Shown in pieces: positions 15,034 to 21,468 of a DNA stretch of 59,393 nucleotides. This DNA comes from a virus. The notes beneath the pieces were generated by a model. That model was not told where the DNA came from. It ran no database searches and saw only the letters and a program-made list of their open reading frames with translations. The stretch is taken from positions 1-59,393 of the IMG/VR virus record IMGVR_UViG_3300042922_000225; one strand, 5' to 3'. The position numbers were made by a program, and so were the translations under genes. How positions within the stretch are numbered: position 1 is the first letter of the stretch; each line of letters starts with the position of its first letter.

Positions 15034-15350
15034 GAGAGTGCCGCCAGTCGGGTGAGCACCTTACGGGCGTGTGCTACCGCCGGATTGGGAGCGAACTCCG
15101 AGACCAGATCAAGCCAATCCATCTGTGAGTTAATTGCAACTCTTCCGTGCATCGCCTCGAACATCCGATACTGGACTAGTTGCGGATTCGGCTCGTTGTG
15201 CTGGGCGTGGTCGAACTCGGGGCGGGGGTCGTAGCGGAAGTAGTAATCCGTCCCTGCCTGAGCTGACTGGTAGCGTTTTCGAGTCTCGGTATTGAGGTAC
15301 GGCTTCGGGTCGTGGTTCAGGTCGCGAGGCGTCTTGCTTGAAAAGATCAT
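15030..15350 (-). CDS. Hypothetical protein, 106 aa
   Basis: Starts MIFSSKTPRDLNHDPKPYLNTETRKRYQSAQ, with the ATG overlapping the upstream TGA (ATGA). The N-terminal half is disordered-looking and polar; the C-terminal half is helical (INSQMDWLDLVSEFAPNPAVAHARKVLTRLA). Family unknown. Confidence 0.6.
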   Translation of the reverse strand: MIFSSKTPRDLNHDPKPYLNTETRKRYQSAQAGTDYYFRYDPRPEFDHAQHNEPNPQLVQYRMFEAMHGRVAINSQMDWLDLVSEFAPNPAVAHARKVLTRLAALS

Positions 15351-15505
15351 GGGATAATCCTTTCTCCCACTCGTGCGAAGTAGTCCTCATGTGACGGGGC
15401 AAGGGTCACCTTAGTCATGTGGTGGGGGTTGCCTCGCTCAATCGGAATCCACTCGTTGGCGATGATGCGGTCGTTAGCATCCAGGGTTACGCGGCGGGGG
15501 TTCAC
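15347..15505 (-). CDS. Hypothetical protein, 52 aa
   Basis: GTG at 15505 overlaps the upstream stop (GTGA). It reads VNPRRVTLDANDRIIANEWIP and ends FARVGERIIP; beta-rich. Family unknown. Confidence 0.5.
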   Translation of the reverse strand: MNPRRVTLDANDRIIANEWIPIERGNPHHMTKVTLAPSHEDYFARVGERIIP

Positions 15506-15666
15506 GGAAGCACCCGAACCCGCACCATGGAAACGAATTCATGCCCGCTACCCGTTGAAACCCCGATGTCCTGCACGGCATTTTTCAGTCCGTAACTGGT
15601 CATCGTATATGGGTCGGAGTGGTCGTTAAGAAAAGTCAGGACGTAGATGCCCTTGTCGTGGTTCAC
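15502..15666 (-). CDS. Hypothetical protein, 54 aa
   Basis: GTG at 15666 follows CTAAGGAGGCACC. The product (VNHDKGIYVLTFLNDHSDPY) looks like a small beta-alpha fold. It is the first gene after the promoter/terminator composite at 15703-15747. Confidence 0.55.
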   Translation of the reverse strand: MNHDKGIYVLTFLNDHSDPYTMTSYGLKNAVQDIGVSTGSGHEFVSMVRVRVLP

Positions 15667-15702
15667 GGTGCCTCCTTAGGCGTTGTCGTTGTTGGTACTC
15701 AC

Positions 15703-15731
15703 AGTAAACCACAAAACCCCCGGCTGCGCAA
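15703..15731 (-). promoter_or_regulatory. Promoter overlapping a terminator
   Basis: TTGCGC (15726-15731), 17 nt, TTTACT (15703-15708), then GTGAGTACCAACAACGACAACGCCTAAGGAGG-type leader. The -35 lies in the loop of the terminator hairpin at 15715-15747. Confidence 0.5.
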
Positions 15732-15747
15732 GAGGCAAACGGGGGTT
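15713..15747 (-). terminator. Intrinsic terminator
   Basis: On the minus strand AACCCCCG (15740-15747) pairs with CGGGGGTT (15715-15722) and is followed by a T run. It would end the transcript coming from 16035. Confidence 0.7.
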
Positions 15748-15750
15748 CGT

Positions 15751-15764
15751 GGGGGGGGGGGGGG
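15751..15764. repeat. 14-base G homopolymer
   Basis: An uninterrupted run of 14 G (C on the transcribed strand) lies between the stop of the 85-aa gene and its terminator. Runs of this length are prone to slippage and to sequencing error, so the length is uncertain. Confidence 0.85.
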
Positions 15765-15777
15765 ATTCACCACAGGT

Positions 15778-16035
15778 TCAGGCCGATGCCCGCCCCGTAG
15801 GCTCCCAGGACTCAATTTCAGAAAGCACGCGCGTAACATCCCCCTGCGTCTGCCAGCCAAGCACACCATCTGTGATGGGGGTTTCGTAGGTAATAAGCCA
15901 TTTGTCCCCCGAGAACTTGATAACTCCAATTTCGTAGGGCGCGTTAAGGTCACCGTAACCGTCCGTGATGACCGACGCCCCGAAGCCGTTTTCGAACCTG
16001 TGGACTGTCTGTCGTTCATTCTGCTTGACAATCAT
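15778..16035 (-). CDS. Hypothetical protein, 85 aa
   Basis: AAAGGAGGGACACA precedes the ATG. The protein is mostly beta (VHRFENGFGASVITDGYGDL, IGVIKFSGDKWLITYETPIT), and a small barrel is likely. It is the last gene before the 15713-15747 terminator. Confidence 0.65.
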   Translation of the reverse strand: MIVKQNERQTVHRFENGFGASVITDGYGDLNAPYEIGVIKFSGDKWLITYETPITDGVLGWQTQGDVTRVLSEIESWEPTGRASA

Positions 16036-16047
16036 TGTGTCCCTCCT

Positions 16048-16245
16048 TTAGGCGTTGTCGTTGCTGGTGCGAGTGCGGAGTCGTCGCTTGGTAGCGCGCA
16101 TGTCCAGGATGGCTGCCTGCAACGTGGGGCCGCAGCCCTCCACAGAGGAATCTCCCTGCTGCACATAGAAGAGGTAGCCGGGGCGCAGGCCGAGCTTCTT
16201 CTGGAGTTGGAGGGGTGGTATTTCAAAGACTCGATCTACGTACAT
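16048..16245 (-). CDS. Hypothetical protein, 65 aa
   Basis: ATG at 16245 (MYVDRVFEIPPLQLQKKLG) lies one base after the upstream stop. The last codons (RTRTSNDNA) together with the stop contain the sequence ACCAGCAACGACAACGCCTA AAGGAGG, almost the same as the untranslated leader at 15670-15698. A translated end and an untranslated leader therefore share one repeat. Confidence 0.6.
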   Translation of the reverse strand: MYVDRVFEIPPLQLQKKLGLRPGYLFYVQQGDSSVEGCGPTLQAAILDMRATKRRLRTRTSNDNA

Positions 16246-16246
16246 A

Positions 16247-16345
16247 TCAGAAGTTCCAAACGTTAAGGCCAGTGCCCGCACCATACGCGGCGAGAAGTAG
16301 GAAGGGAGTGTAGAACAGGGTTCGGACGAAAGTGCGCTTAGTCAC
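16247..16345 (-). CDS. Micropeptide, 32 aa
   Basis: GTG at 16345 overlaps the end of the upstream membrane gene. VTKRTFVRTLFYTPFLLLAAYGAGTGLNVWNF has a basic start and one hydrophobic segment, so a membrane-associated peptide is likely. Confidence 0.5.
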   Translation of the reverse strand: MTKRTFVRTLFYTPFLLLAAYGAGTGLNVWNF

Positions 16346-16496
16346 GGTAATCACGCTCCTCGATGTAGAGGCCCCAGTGGATGCCCAGCAAGGAGCCCAA
16401 AATAGCGGTGGCGATGGTGAAGGCCCCGAGGTCGCCCAGGTAGCCGATGAGAAGGCCTACGATGAGGCCTAGGATTGCTCCGGCCAGGCTAGGCAT
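16338..16496 (-). CDS. Two-helix membrane protein, 52 aa
   Basis: ATG at 16496. Two Gly-rich hydrophobic segments (LAGAILGLIVGLLIGYLG and FTIATAILGSLLGIHWGLYI) end in a charged tail (EERDYRD). It resembles small holin-like or pore-forming proteins in shape, but it lies in the early arm. Function unknown. Confidence 0.6.
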   Translation of the reverse strand: MPSLAGAILGLIVGLLIGYLGDLGAFTIATAILGSLLGIHWGLYIEERDYRD

Positions 16497-16713
16497 TGCG
16501 GACCGTCCGGTGGGGGTTCTTGTAGCTGCCTACCTTGCCCGCTCCGTACCCTTCGTCCCACGCCTCAGCCTTAACGCTCGCGAGCCAGCGGTCGAATGCT
16601 TGTCCGTGTTCCCGTAGCGCAGACGTATATGTCACCCCGAGGGGTCGCGTTTCGGCCTTGGCTTTGTATTGTCGTTTAACGAGTTCTGTGTCCGGGGTGT
16701 ACTCGTCAGTCAT
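16489..16713 (-). CDS. Hypothetical protein, 74 aa
   Basis: Starts MTDEYTPDTELVKRQYKAKAETRPLG and contains AWDEGYGAGKVGSYKNPHR, a pattern seen in several small phage proteins here (xGYxxG after an acidic helix). Family unknown. Confidence 0.6.
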   Translation of the reverse strand: MTDEYTPDTELVKRQYKAKAETRPLGVTYTSALREHGQAFDRWLASVKAEAWDEGYGAGKVGSYKNPHRTVRNA

Positions 16714-16858
16714 TGCTCTCTCCTTGTTGTCCTAGGCGGTCGGCTTGACCACGCTTGTAGCCTAGCAGGTACTCTTCGGGTCCGCAAGCAGCGGGTAGGC
16801 CCAATACTCCGGCGTAGTAGCCGTGCAGCCACTGGTCTGGCTCAACAATCGTCGTCAT
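16706..16858 (-). CDS. Hypothetical protein, 50 aa
   Basis: ATG at 16858 (MTTIVEPDQWLHGYYAGVLG) overlaps the end of the upstream gene by 17 nt. It contains two GY(Y/K)xG elements (HGYYAGVLG, LGYKRGQADRLG) similar to the GYGAG of the next gene. Family unknown. Confidence 0.55.
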   Translation of the reverse strand: MTTIVEPDQWLHGYYAGVLGLPAACGPEEYLLGYKRGQADRLGQQGESND

Positions 16859-16988
16859 CGTCAAGCTCAATGTCGTAGTTGGCCCCGAAAAACCCCAAGG
16901 GTACGTCGTCAATTGAATCGTACTCACCTACGGGCAGGTACGAACAGCAACCGCACCCAGGGTCGATAATGTATACGTTAACGCTCAT
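16842..16988 (-). CDS. Acidic Cys-containing protein, 48 aa
   Basis: MSVNVYIIDPGCGCCSYLPVGEYDSIDD has a CxCC cluster and ends in a strongly acidic tail (ELDDDDDC). The cluster and acidic tail suggest metal binding or a nucleic-acid mimic; neither is shown. Confidence 0.55.
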   Translation of the reverse strand: MSVNVYIIDPGCGCCSYLPVGEYDSIDDVPLGFFGANYDIELDDDDDC

Positions 16989-17184
16989 AGCGGCTCTCCT
17001 GCTGCCAGTACCCGTCGCGGGGCGAGAACTCCAGGCGCTTGCCGTTGAGGGTGCCGGGGTAAGCGTGGCGGGAGCCGTATTCGCCTACGTACGGGAATGG
17101 GTCAAGCACGATATAACGTCCGGTGAGAGCATCGCGCGGAACGCCGGTTACCCGGTACGTGTTATCGTCGATGGGTTGGAACAT
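16978..17184 (-). CDS. Hypothetical protein, 68 aa
   Basis: AAAGGGGAAAG precedes the ATG. The protein is beta-rich (NTYRVTGVPRDALTGRYIVLDPF) with a basic tail (QQESRYER). Family unknown. Confidence 0.6.
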   Translation of the reverse strand: MFQPIDDNTYRVTGVPRDALTGRYIVLDPFPYVGEYGSRHAYPGTLNGKRLEFSPRDGYWQQESRYER

Positions 17185-17215
17185 GAAACTTTCCCCTTTC
17201 TTAACTGCGACTAGC

Positions 17216-17326
17216 CTAAATGTCTTGCGGAATAGAGAAGAATCGCGTTTCTTTCGCGCGGGTAGAAGCGGGGCGATAACGGCGGGCGTTTGCCCAACGC
17301 AGCTTATTAAGTAGGCGGCGGATCAT
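17216..17326 (-). CDS. Basic micropeptide, 36 aa
   Basis: ATG at 17326 overlaps the upstream TGA (ATGA). MIRRLLNKLRWANARRYRPA is strongly basic (11 Arg/Lys in 36), so nucleic-acid or membrane contact is possible. No family recognised. Confidence 0.5.
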   Translation of the reverse strand: MIRRLLNKLRWANARRYRPASTRAKETRFFSIPQDI

Positions 17327-17532
17327 TTTGCGACCTTCTTAGGCCATTCGTTCTTTTTCATGTTAGATCCCCAACCTACATATGTAAAGTGGTTCCCTCG
17401 GTGGAACGCCTCAGCCTCACAAAACCACGCTTTTTCGGGGTGCTTGGACTTGCATTCGTTGTTCATTTGCCGGGTGAGTTCCTTTCTGAACTCGTCTTCC
17501 TCCAAAGGCTGAAATTGAACCTCCCCCGTCAC
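17323..17532 (-). CDS. Hypothetical protein, 69 aa
   Basis: GTG at 17532 (VTGEVQFQPLEEDEFRKELTRQM) overlaps the upstream stop. The second half has C-x10-C and H-x3-H elements (NNECKSKHPEKAWFCEAEAFHRGNH), which may bind zinc. Family unknown. Confidence 0.6.
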   Translation of the reverse strand: MTGEVQFQPLEEDEFRKELTRQMNNECKSKHPEKAWFCEAEAFHRGNHFTYVGWGSNMKKNEWPKKVAK

Positions 17533-17660
17533 ACTGCCCCCTGTCGCATCGCCCGAAGCTGTCGGGCCTCCCAATTGTCCTTTGCACTAGAGCCGAGGTC
17601 CTCCCAGTTGAGGGGCCTGCGGCGGATCAGTTCGGCGCGTTCTTCGGGGGTGGTGTTCAT
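17529..17660 (-). CDS. Hypothetical protein, 43 aa
   Basis: ATG at 17660 overlaps the upstream TGA. MNTTPEERAELIRRRPLNW is helical and charged, later AKDNWEARQLRAMRQGAV. Family unknown. Confidence 0.5.
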   Translation of the reverse strand: MNTTPEERAELIRRRPLNWEDLGSSAKDNWEARQLRAMRQGAV

Positions 17661-17917
17661 TTTCCGTCCTTCCAAGAGACACCATAGACAAAACCGGCGT
17701 CAATCCAGAAGGGCTCGGGCTCTCCCGACAACTCGTAAGCGTCCACGTCCACGGGCGTAACGTCCGCTATGAGAAGAACTCCACCTTCCTGGCTGGATGC
17801 CAATACGGCGCAGATTCCTAGATTAGGTGCCTCTTCAACTCGTACGAACTGAAACGGAAACCTCTTGGAGGGGGGTGCTGAGGAAATGCGGTCGGGCCTC
17901 ATGTCAAACGTCTTCAT
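17657..17917 (-). CDS. Hypothetical protein, 86 aa
   Basis: Starts MKTFDMRPDRISSAPPSKRFPFQFV. The body is beta-rich (LGICAVLASSQEGGVLLIADVTP) and it ends FWIDAGFVYGVSWKDGK. The GGAGAGAGA upstream is rather far from the ATG (about 14 nt). Family unknown. Confidence 0.6.
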   Translation of the reverse strand: MKTFDMRPDRISSAPPSKRFPFQFVRVEEAPNLGICAVLASSQEGGVLLIADVTPVDVDAYELSGEPEPFWIDAGFVYGVSWKDGK

Positions 17918-17940
17918 GCTTGCAGTTCATTCTCTCTCCT

Positions 17941-18060
17941 TCAAATCTGTCGTAGTTTCCCGCACTTCAGGCACCAATACTCTACCCGGCCTCGCTGCCA
18001 AGTTCCCAGGTAATGAGGCGTCCAGGTATGAACGGTTCGGCATAGCCAACGCGGCATCAT
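17941..18060 (-). CDS. Small Trp/Cys protein, 39 aa
   Basis: ATG at 18060 overlaps the upstream TGA (ATGA). The end (RVEYWCLKCGKLRQI) is a zinc-knuckle half-site of the kind seen in small actinophage proteins. MMPRWLCRTVHTWTPHYLGTW precedes it. Confidence 0.55.
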   Translation of the reverse strand: MMPRWLCRTVHTWTPHYLGTWQRGRVEYWCLKCGKLRQI

Positions 18061-18242
18061 TGCTTGAAAGTGACGCGGACCTTCTGGCCCTCGGGCTCGT
18101 TTGCCCGGCGATATCCCTTATCGAAGAGCACCTGTGCAATCTCTCGGTGCCACGCCAGCTTGTGCGCGAAAGAGGTGCGGGCGTGCTCTTCTCGGTAGAG
18201 GATTTCAGCCAGAACTTCTACGTCTCGTGCGTTCGTAGTCAT
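18057..18242 (-). CDS. Hypothetical helical protein, 61 aa
   Basis: ATG at 18242 (MTTNARDVEVLAEILYREEHAR). Helical, with a HREIAQVLFDKGYRR segment common in small phage proteins that may pack as a helix pair. Family unknown. Confidence 0.6.
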   Translation of the reverse strand: MTTNARDVEVLAEILYREEHARTSFAHKLAWHREIAQVLFDKGYRRANEPEGQKVRVTFKQ

Positions 18243-18277
18243 TGTAAGTGCCTTTCCCGTAGATATGCTTGTGCGTC

Positions 18278-18493
18278 TCAGCCACGGTTTGCCCGTGCAT
18301 AAGGCCACCACGGCCCCGCTACACGACGCTTAACAATGTGGTCGGTCGCATCCCAGAAGTCCGGGTCGTTGCCATCAAGCGCTCTCTCGCACTCTTCGAA
18401 GGTCGTCCCTGCCGGGGTCTCCTCGAACCCTATAAAGGGCCATAGGTGAGTGCCTTCTTTGGAGTGAATAGCGTACTCCCATTCTTCGTTCAC
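18278..18493 (-). CDS. Hypothetical protein, 71 aa
   Basis: GTG at 18493 follows TTAAGGAGGAACC. The protein (EWEYAIHSKEGTHLWPFIGFEETPAGTTFEECERAL) has an aromatic-rich N-terminal half and a basic C terminus. Its leader (ACAACAGCCTTAAGGAGG) belongs to the shared leader family. Confidence 0.65.
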   Translation of the reverse strand: MNEEWEYAIHSKEGTHLWPFIGFEETPAGTTFEECERALDGNDPDFWDATDHIVKRRVAGPWWPYARANRG

Positions 18494-18528
18494 GGTTCCT
18501 CCTTAAGGCTGTTGTATGGGTAGGTACG

Positions 18529-18681
18529 TCAGTAAGAAGGTGCAAACGGATACCCGAAAGTGCAGACATGGGCCTCGACCCCGATAGCTTCAAGCCGCTC
18601 CCTAGTCACTTCAGCGTCTTCCTCGGTCTCGTAGATCCAGGCGCTTTTGACTTTGACATCGGGGGTGTAAACGTAGAACAT
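18529..18681 (-). CDS. Hypothetical protein, 50 aa
   Basis: CTGAGGAGGCAGCA precedes the ATG at 18681. MFYVYTPDVKVKSAWIYETEEDAEVTRERL looks like a small beta-beta-alpha unit. It has its own promoter at 18713-18741. Confidence 0.6.
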   Translation of the reverse strand: MFYVYTPDVKVKSAWIYETEEDAEVTRERLEAIGVEAHVCTFGYPFAPSY

Positions 18682-18712
18682 TGCTGCCTCCTCAGGCTGT
18701 TGTGTTGGTACG

Positions 18713-18741
18713 AGTCTAGCGGCTCACTGCGGATTAGTCAA
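18713..18741 (-). promoter_or_regulatory. Sigma70-like promoter
   Basis: TTGACT (18736-18741), 17 nt, TAGACT (18713-18718), then CGTACCAACACAACAGCCTGAGGAGG as leader. The -35 includes the stop codon of the upstream gene. Confidence 0.7.
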
Positions 18742-19006
18742 CGGCAAACGGCGTGAACTTTCCTGCGGATGCTCCGGCCTGGGGGTAGTCGGCGGAGGGG
18801 GTGAACCGGAAGGAGACGACGCCGTAATCGGTAACGTGAACGTCTACGGGGGTGCCCGAGTCGATCAGGTCGCGGTTTTCCACGTACGCATGGCGCTTCA
18901 CGACGTGCTCGGAGTAGCGGTAGCCGGTGGGAAGGTCCGTAGCGAGTGTGCCGGGCAGAGAACGCAGCGGGGGCATTGTGGTGTAGACGGTGCGGGGGGT
19001 TGACAT
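18734..19006 (-). CDS. Hypothetical protein, 90 aa
   Basis: AAGGAGAACTAAACC precedes the ATG. The C-terminal half is beta-like (DVHVTDYGVVSFRFTPSADY). The N-terminal half has a short basic HVVKRHAYVENRD segment. Family unknown. Confidence 0.6.
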   Translation of the reverse strand: MSTPRTVYTTMPPLRSLPGTLATDLPTGYRYSEHVVKRHAYVENRDLIDSGTPVDVHVTDYGVVSFRFTPSADYPQAGASAGKFTPFAVD

Positions 19007-19056
19007 GGTTTAGTTCTCCTTGTTTGTTAGCGGTCATCGTAATGTGCGGCAGTTCT

Positions 19057-19266
19057 TTAGTAGTTGGCGACCATATCCAATCCGAAGTATAGTTCGGCGT
19101 CCCTCATCGGCTCGTAGGACTCACAAGCAATCGACAGGCACGTATCCCACTCATTAGTTTTGTCGGGTGGTACCCCGGGACAAACGCTGAAATCGTCACC
19201 GCAACTATCACATCGGTGCAATGAAACTTCCGTACCGTACTCGTTTACTCCTAGTCCACGGTACAT
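19057..19266 (-). CDS. Zinc-ribbon-like protein, 69 aa
   Basis: HRCDSCGDDFSVCPG at residues 17-31 gives a CxxC plus a third Cys, and CLSIACESYEP a second pair. This pattern fits a small treble-clef or zinc-ribbon domain. It overlaps nothing downstream (2-nt gap). Function unknown. Confidence 0.65.
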   Translation of the reverse strand: MYRGLGVNEYGTEVSLHRCDSCGDDFSVCPGVPPDKTNEWDTCLSIACESYEPMRDAELYFGLDMVANY

Positions 19267-19268
19267 CT

Positions 19269-19397
19269 TTAATCCCTAAAAGCCAACTGTTGCCAGCGTT
19301 CAAACGCTTCGCGATAAGCGGGATCCTCGGGATTATTACCATTAGTGTCTAGAATTTGGTTCACTTCTTCAAATGCTTGATCGAGCTCTTTATTCAT
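19269..19397 (-). CDS. Hypothetical acidic protein, 42 aa
   Basis: AGAGGAAAAACGAG precedes the ATG at 19397. MNKELDQAFEEVNQILDTNG is helical and acidic, and it ends ERWQQLAFRD. The gene is more AT-rich than its neighbours. Confidence 0.55.
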   Translation of the reverse strand: MNKELDQAFEEVNQILDTNGNNPEDPAYREAFERWQQLAFRD

Positions 19398-19410
19398 CTC
19401 GTTTTTCCTC

Positions 19411-20010
19411 TCAAGAGTTCTTGTTCTTCTTGGCCCGCTGTAGGGCGTCGTACTCGGAAATGATCTCGGGAATCTCCCCGGCTTCAAACGCTCTCTTGAC
19501 CTCGGCGTTAACGTAACGCTGGAAGGCGAGGAAGCCGCCGAACTCGGGGTAGTCTCCTCGGGGCACTTCGGCGAAGAAGTCCTCCTTGCCCTGCCAGTCC
19601 TTCGGTGTTGCTGCCTCTACCTTAGCCAAAACGGGGGTGACCGTCAAGCCGGTAGCGTCCTTTACTACGTCGAACGTGTACGGGTCGGTGGTGTCGTGCC
19701 AGAGGAAGTGCGAATCGGCTACCCGCTTCTCCGCCTTAATGTCGGTGGCCGTGGGGATGTCGCCCAGCCGGACCCATTCCTTGTACGTGTTCCAGTCCTT
19801 CGTACCTAGCACCTTCTGAATGACGTACCGGGGCATACCCGCTTCGACGTACCGGCGGAACTCCTTGGCTAGGGCGACTTTCACATCGTCCTGACGGGAC
19901 TTCGTGCGTCGCTTGGCTTCCTCCTTTTCCTGCTCCGCAATCTCTCGCAGCGTGGGCGCTAGGCCCTTGTAAGCCGCCCTGAGCAGTTCGTATTCGGCTT
20001 CCCAGTTCAC
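19411..20010 (-). CDS. Hypothetical protein, 199 aa, possible DNA-binding
   Basis: GTG at 20010 overlaps the upstream stop (GTGA). Residues 45-80 (AKEFRRYVEAGMPRYVIQKVLGTKDWNTYKEWVRL) read like a helix-turn-helix in which a helix after MPRYVIQ would contact DNA. A beta-rich middle and a helical C terminus follow. It and the next gene lie beside the largest non-coding region of the arm. Confidence 0.65.
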   Translation of the reverse strand: MNWEAEYELLRAAYKGLAPTLREIAEQEKEEAKRRTKSRQDDVKVALAKEFRRYVEAGMPRYVIQKVLGTKDWNTYKEWVRLGDIPTATDIKAEKRVADSHFLWHDTTDPYTFDVVKDATGLTVTPVLAKVEAATPKDWQGKEDFFAEVPRGDYPEFGGFLAFQRYVNAEVKRAFEAGEIPEIISEYDALQRAKKNKNS

Positions 20011-20267
20011 AGCATATCCATTTCCATGATGTCACTTTTCAGACGGTCTGCCTCCTCGGCCAGGAACCGAATCAGGGGGATTACCCCGCCATCTCGTTCG
20101 ACCCACTTACTCCCGGTCTGGGTCCGGTCCATGATCTGCCGGGCAAGGTCGCCAATGTGCTCGGCGCGATGGTTTACGTAGATAGATGTGCTGCGAAACA
20201 CGTACGTCACAGCGTCGGGGTCAAAAACCATCTTTCCTGCGATGGCCTTGCTGTCGATTTTGGGCAT
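20007..20267 (-). CDS. Hypothetical protein, 86 aa
   Basis: GAGAGGAAAAC precedes the ATG at 20267. The start is MPKIDSKAIAGKMVFDPDAVTYVFR, followed by an amphipathic helix (EHIGDLARQIMDRTQ) and a final helix (IRFLAEEADRLKSDIMEMDML). Family unknown. It is the first gene after the non-coding block 20268-20747. Confidence 0.65.
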   Translation of the reverse strand: MPKIDSKAIAGKMVFDPDAVTYVFRSTSIYVNHRAEHIGDLARQIMDRTQTGSKWVERDGGVIPLIRFLAEEADRLKSDIMEMDML

Positions 20268-20747
20268 GTTTTCCTCTCTTCGGATGCCTTCTCTTTTGAG
20301 CCTAGCACCTAACTCCCCCCTTTAGGTTAAGAGTTGAGATTTCCCAGCTAACTCTCAGACCTAGGGCCTCGGGGCGAATTGAGCAGGTGTCATGTAACTA
20401 GCTGGGGTGCCCGAGTAGGTCATGTATTTGTAACTAGATTCGGGGTTGACGTTAGGTATCCGAGGGGTCGAAACGGGGTCCATCCGGTGGGTTTGGGGCT
20501 GTTGTGTGGTCTGACCACTAGATGAAACCCTTGATTTTTCGTGGTTTTGAGGGTCTGAGTTGTTCCTATACGTATATCTCATACTAACTCTTAGCCTGTA
20601 GTTAAGAATTATCGTACTAATTGGAGGGGAGGGAGAAAAGTTCGGGACCGTCGTAAGTTAGGGTTGCCTAACCGGGAGGTGGAACTTTAGAGCCCCGACC
20701 CCCTGGGAGGATCAACACCAGGAAGCTGGGGCGGGGAGATTGAGGGG
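20268..20747. other. 480-bp non-coding block; candidate origin or control region
   Basis: No convincing gene. It holds several short repeats: GTAACTAG twice (near 20394 and 20430), TAACTCT-type elements in both orientations (near 20290, 20332, 20350 and 20585), an inverted repeat GTTAG-GGTTGC-CTAAC (near 20658), and an AT-rich patch at about 20568-20625 inside otherwise GC-rich DNA. A minus-strand frame of 73 codons at 20361-20582 lacks a ribosome-binding site and I doubt it is coding. A replication origin or regulatory hub is inferred, not shown. Confidence 0.45.
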
Positions 20748-20876
20748 TTAGCGGGATAGGACCAGCAGGAGCATCGATCCGTCGTCCTGAACGATGACCT
20801 CGTAACCTTTGAAGCCGATGACGGTTCGGCCCTGGTTGTCGGTGGTCCGGTAGATTTCGGTTCGGTTAGACATCAT
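20748..20876 (-). CDS. Hypothetical protein, 41-42 aa
   Basis: Tandem ATGs at 20876 and 20873 follow CCAAGGAGAC. MSNRTEIYRTTDNQGRTVIGF then YEVIVQDDGSMLLLVLSR reads as a four-stranded small sheet. It has a strong promoter at 20902-20930. Confidence 0.6.
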   Translation of the reverse strand: MMSNRTEIYRTTDNQGRTVIGFKGYEVIVQDDGSMLLLVLSR

Positions 20877-20901
20877 GTCTCCTTGGTTGGGATGTGTCTC
20901 T

Positions 20902-20930
20902 AGTATGCCGTTTGGTTGACCCGATGTCAA
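20902..20930 (-). promoter_or_regulatory. Sigma70-like promoter
   Basis: TTGACA (20925-20930), 17 nt, CATACT (20902-20907), then a leader ending CCAACCAAGGAG. Confidence 0.75.
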
Positions 20931-21151
20931 GTGTTTTTGTGATCGGGGGTCAGAGGGAAACGATCTAAGTCCTCGGGGTGAGGTCAGGACACCCAGCCGG
21001 GTAGTTCCGTCGTTGAGGCCCTGCGTAGAGTGTAGGGAAATGGGTAAAACGGGGCTGTGAGGCTTTGGGGTGCTCAGAATAGGTATGGGGTGCCTGGGGC
21101 GATTCTAGGCCGCTGACGGTGCCTTGTAGGGCCGCTCAGAGGTGGTTGCGT
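20931..21151. other. Non-coding gap of about 220 bp
   Basis: I see no gene or clear hairpin terminator. The plus strand is G-rich and the transcribed strand pyrimidine-rich, with C-runs spaced by CAGCCCC, CACCCC and CCCCAGG-like blocks. It separates the 48-aa membrane gene from promoter 20902-20930. Confidence 0.4.
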
Positions 21152-21298
21152 CTACAGGGAGCTAAGAAACAAACCAACGGCCATTGCGACAGCACCCGTA
21201 ACCCACCCAACTGCGAGGCACGTCCACCCGTACTGCTCGCGCTGGATTCGTTCAAGACGGCGGGCAGCTTGTGCCACCCGATATTCGAGTTCGCCCAT
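21152..21298 (-). CDS. Membrane protein with N-terminal helix, 48 aa
   Basis: GGGAAGGCATC precedes the ATG at 21298. MGELEYRVAQAARRLERIQREQ forms a charged helix, followed by one transmembrane helix (TCLAVGWVTGAVAMAVGLFL). Tail-anchored layout. It starts a transcription unit (promoter 21327-21355). Confidence 0.6.
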   Translation of the reverse strand: MGELEYRVAQAARRLERIQREQYGWTCLAVGWVTGAVAMAVGLFLSSL

Positions 21299-21326
21299 GA
21301 TGCCTTCCCAGGCTGTTGTTACTTAC

Positions 21327-21355
21327 AGTATGCGGGACTTAACGCTTCTTGTCAA
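21327..21355 (-). promoter_or_regulatory. Sigma70-like promoter
   Basis: TTGACA (21350-21355), 17 nt, CATACT (21327-21332), then GTAAGTAACAACAGCCTGGGAAGG as leader. Confidence 0.75.
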
Positions 21356-21393
21356 GCCCTAAATGTTCGTTTCGTGGAACAGTTGTGCACGCG

Positions 21394-21468
21394 TCAGCGC
21401 TTCAACCCGACTTCCACAGTCACCACGCCCGCAATGCACACCACCGCCAGGCCCACGAGCGCGATCAC
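21394..21468 (-). CDS. Single-helix membrane micropeptide, 24 aa
   Basis: GTG at 21468 overlaps the TGA of the DUF7455 gene. VIALVGLAVVCIAGVVTVEVGLKR is one hydrophobic helix with a basic end. The overlap and the clean helix support it, but it is very short. Confidence 0.4.
   Translation of the reverse strand: MIALVGLAVVCIAGVVTVEVGLKR

Noticed and set aside
15699-16031. 110-codon minus-strand frame running through the G14 tract
   Set aside because: It reads through the homopolymer and terminator and yields Pro/Arg runs; the 85-aa frame at 15778-16035 is better supported by its ribosome-binding site and composition.
20361-20582. A 73-codon minus-strand frame in the gene-free block (MRYTYRNNSDPQ...)
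   Set aside because: No ribosome-binding site, low-complexity polar composition, overlap with short DNA repeats, and no linkage to neighbouring genes. Kept as non-coding.
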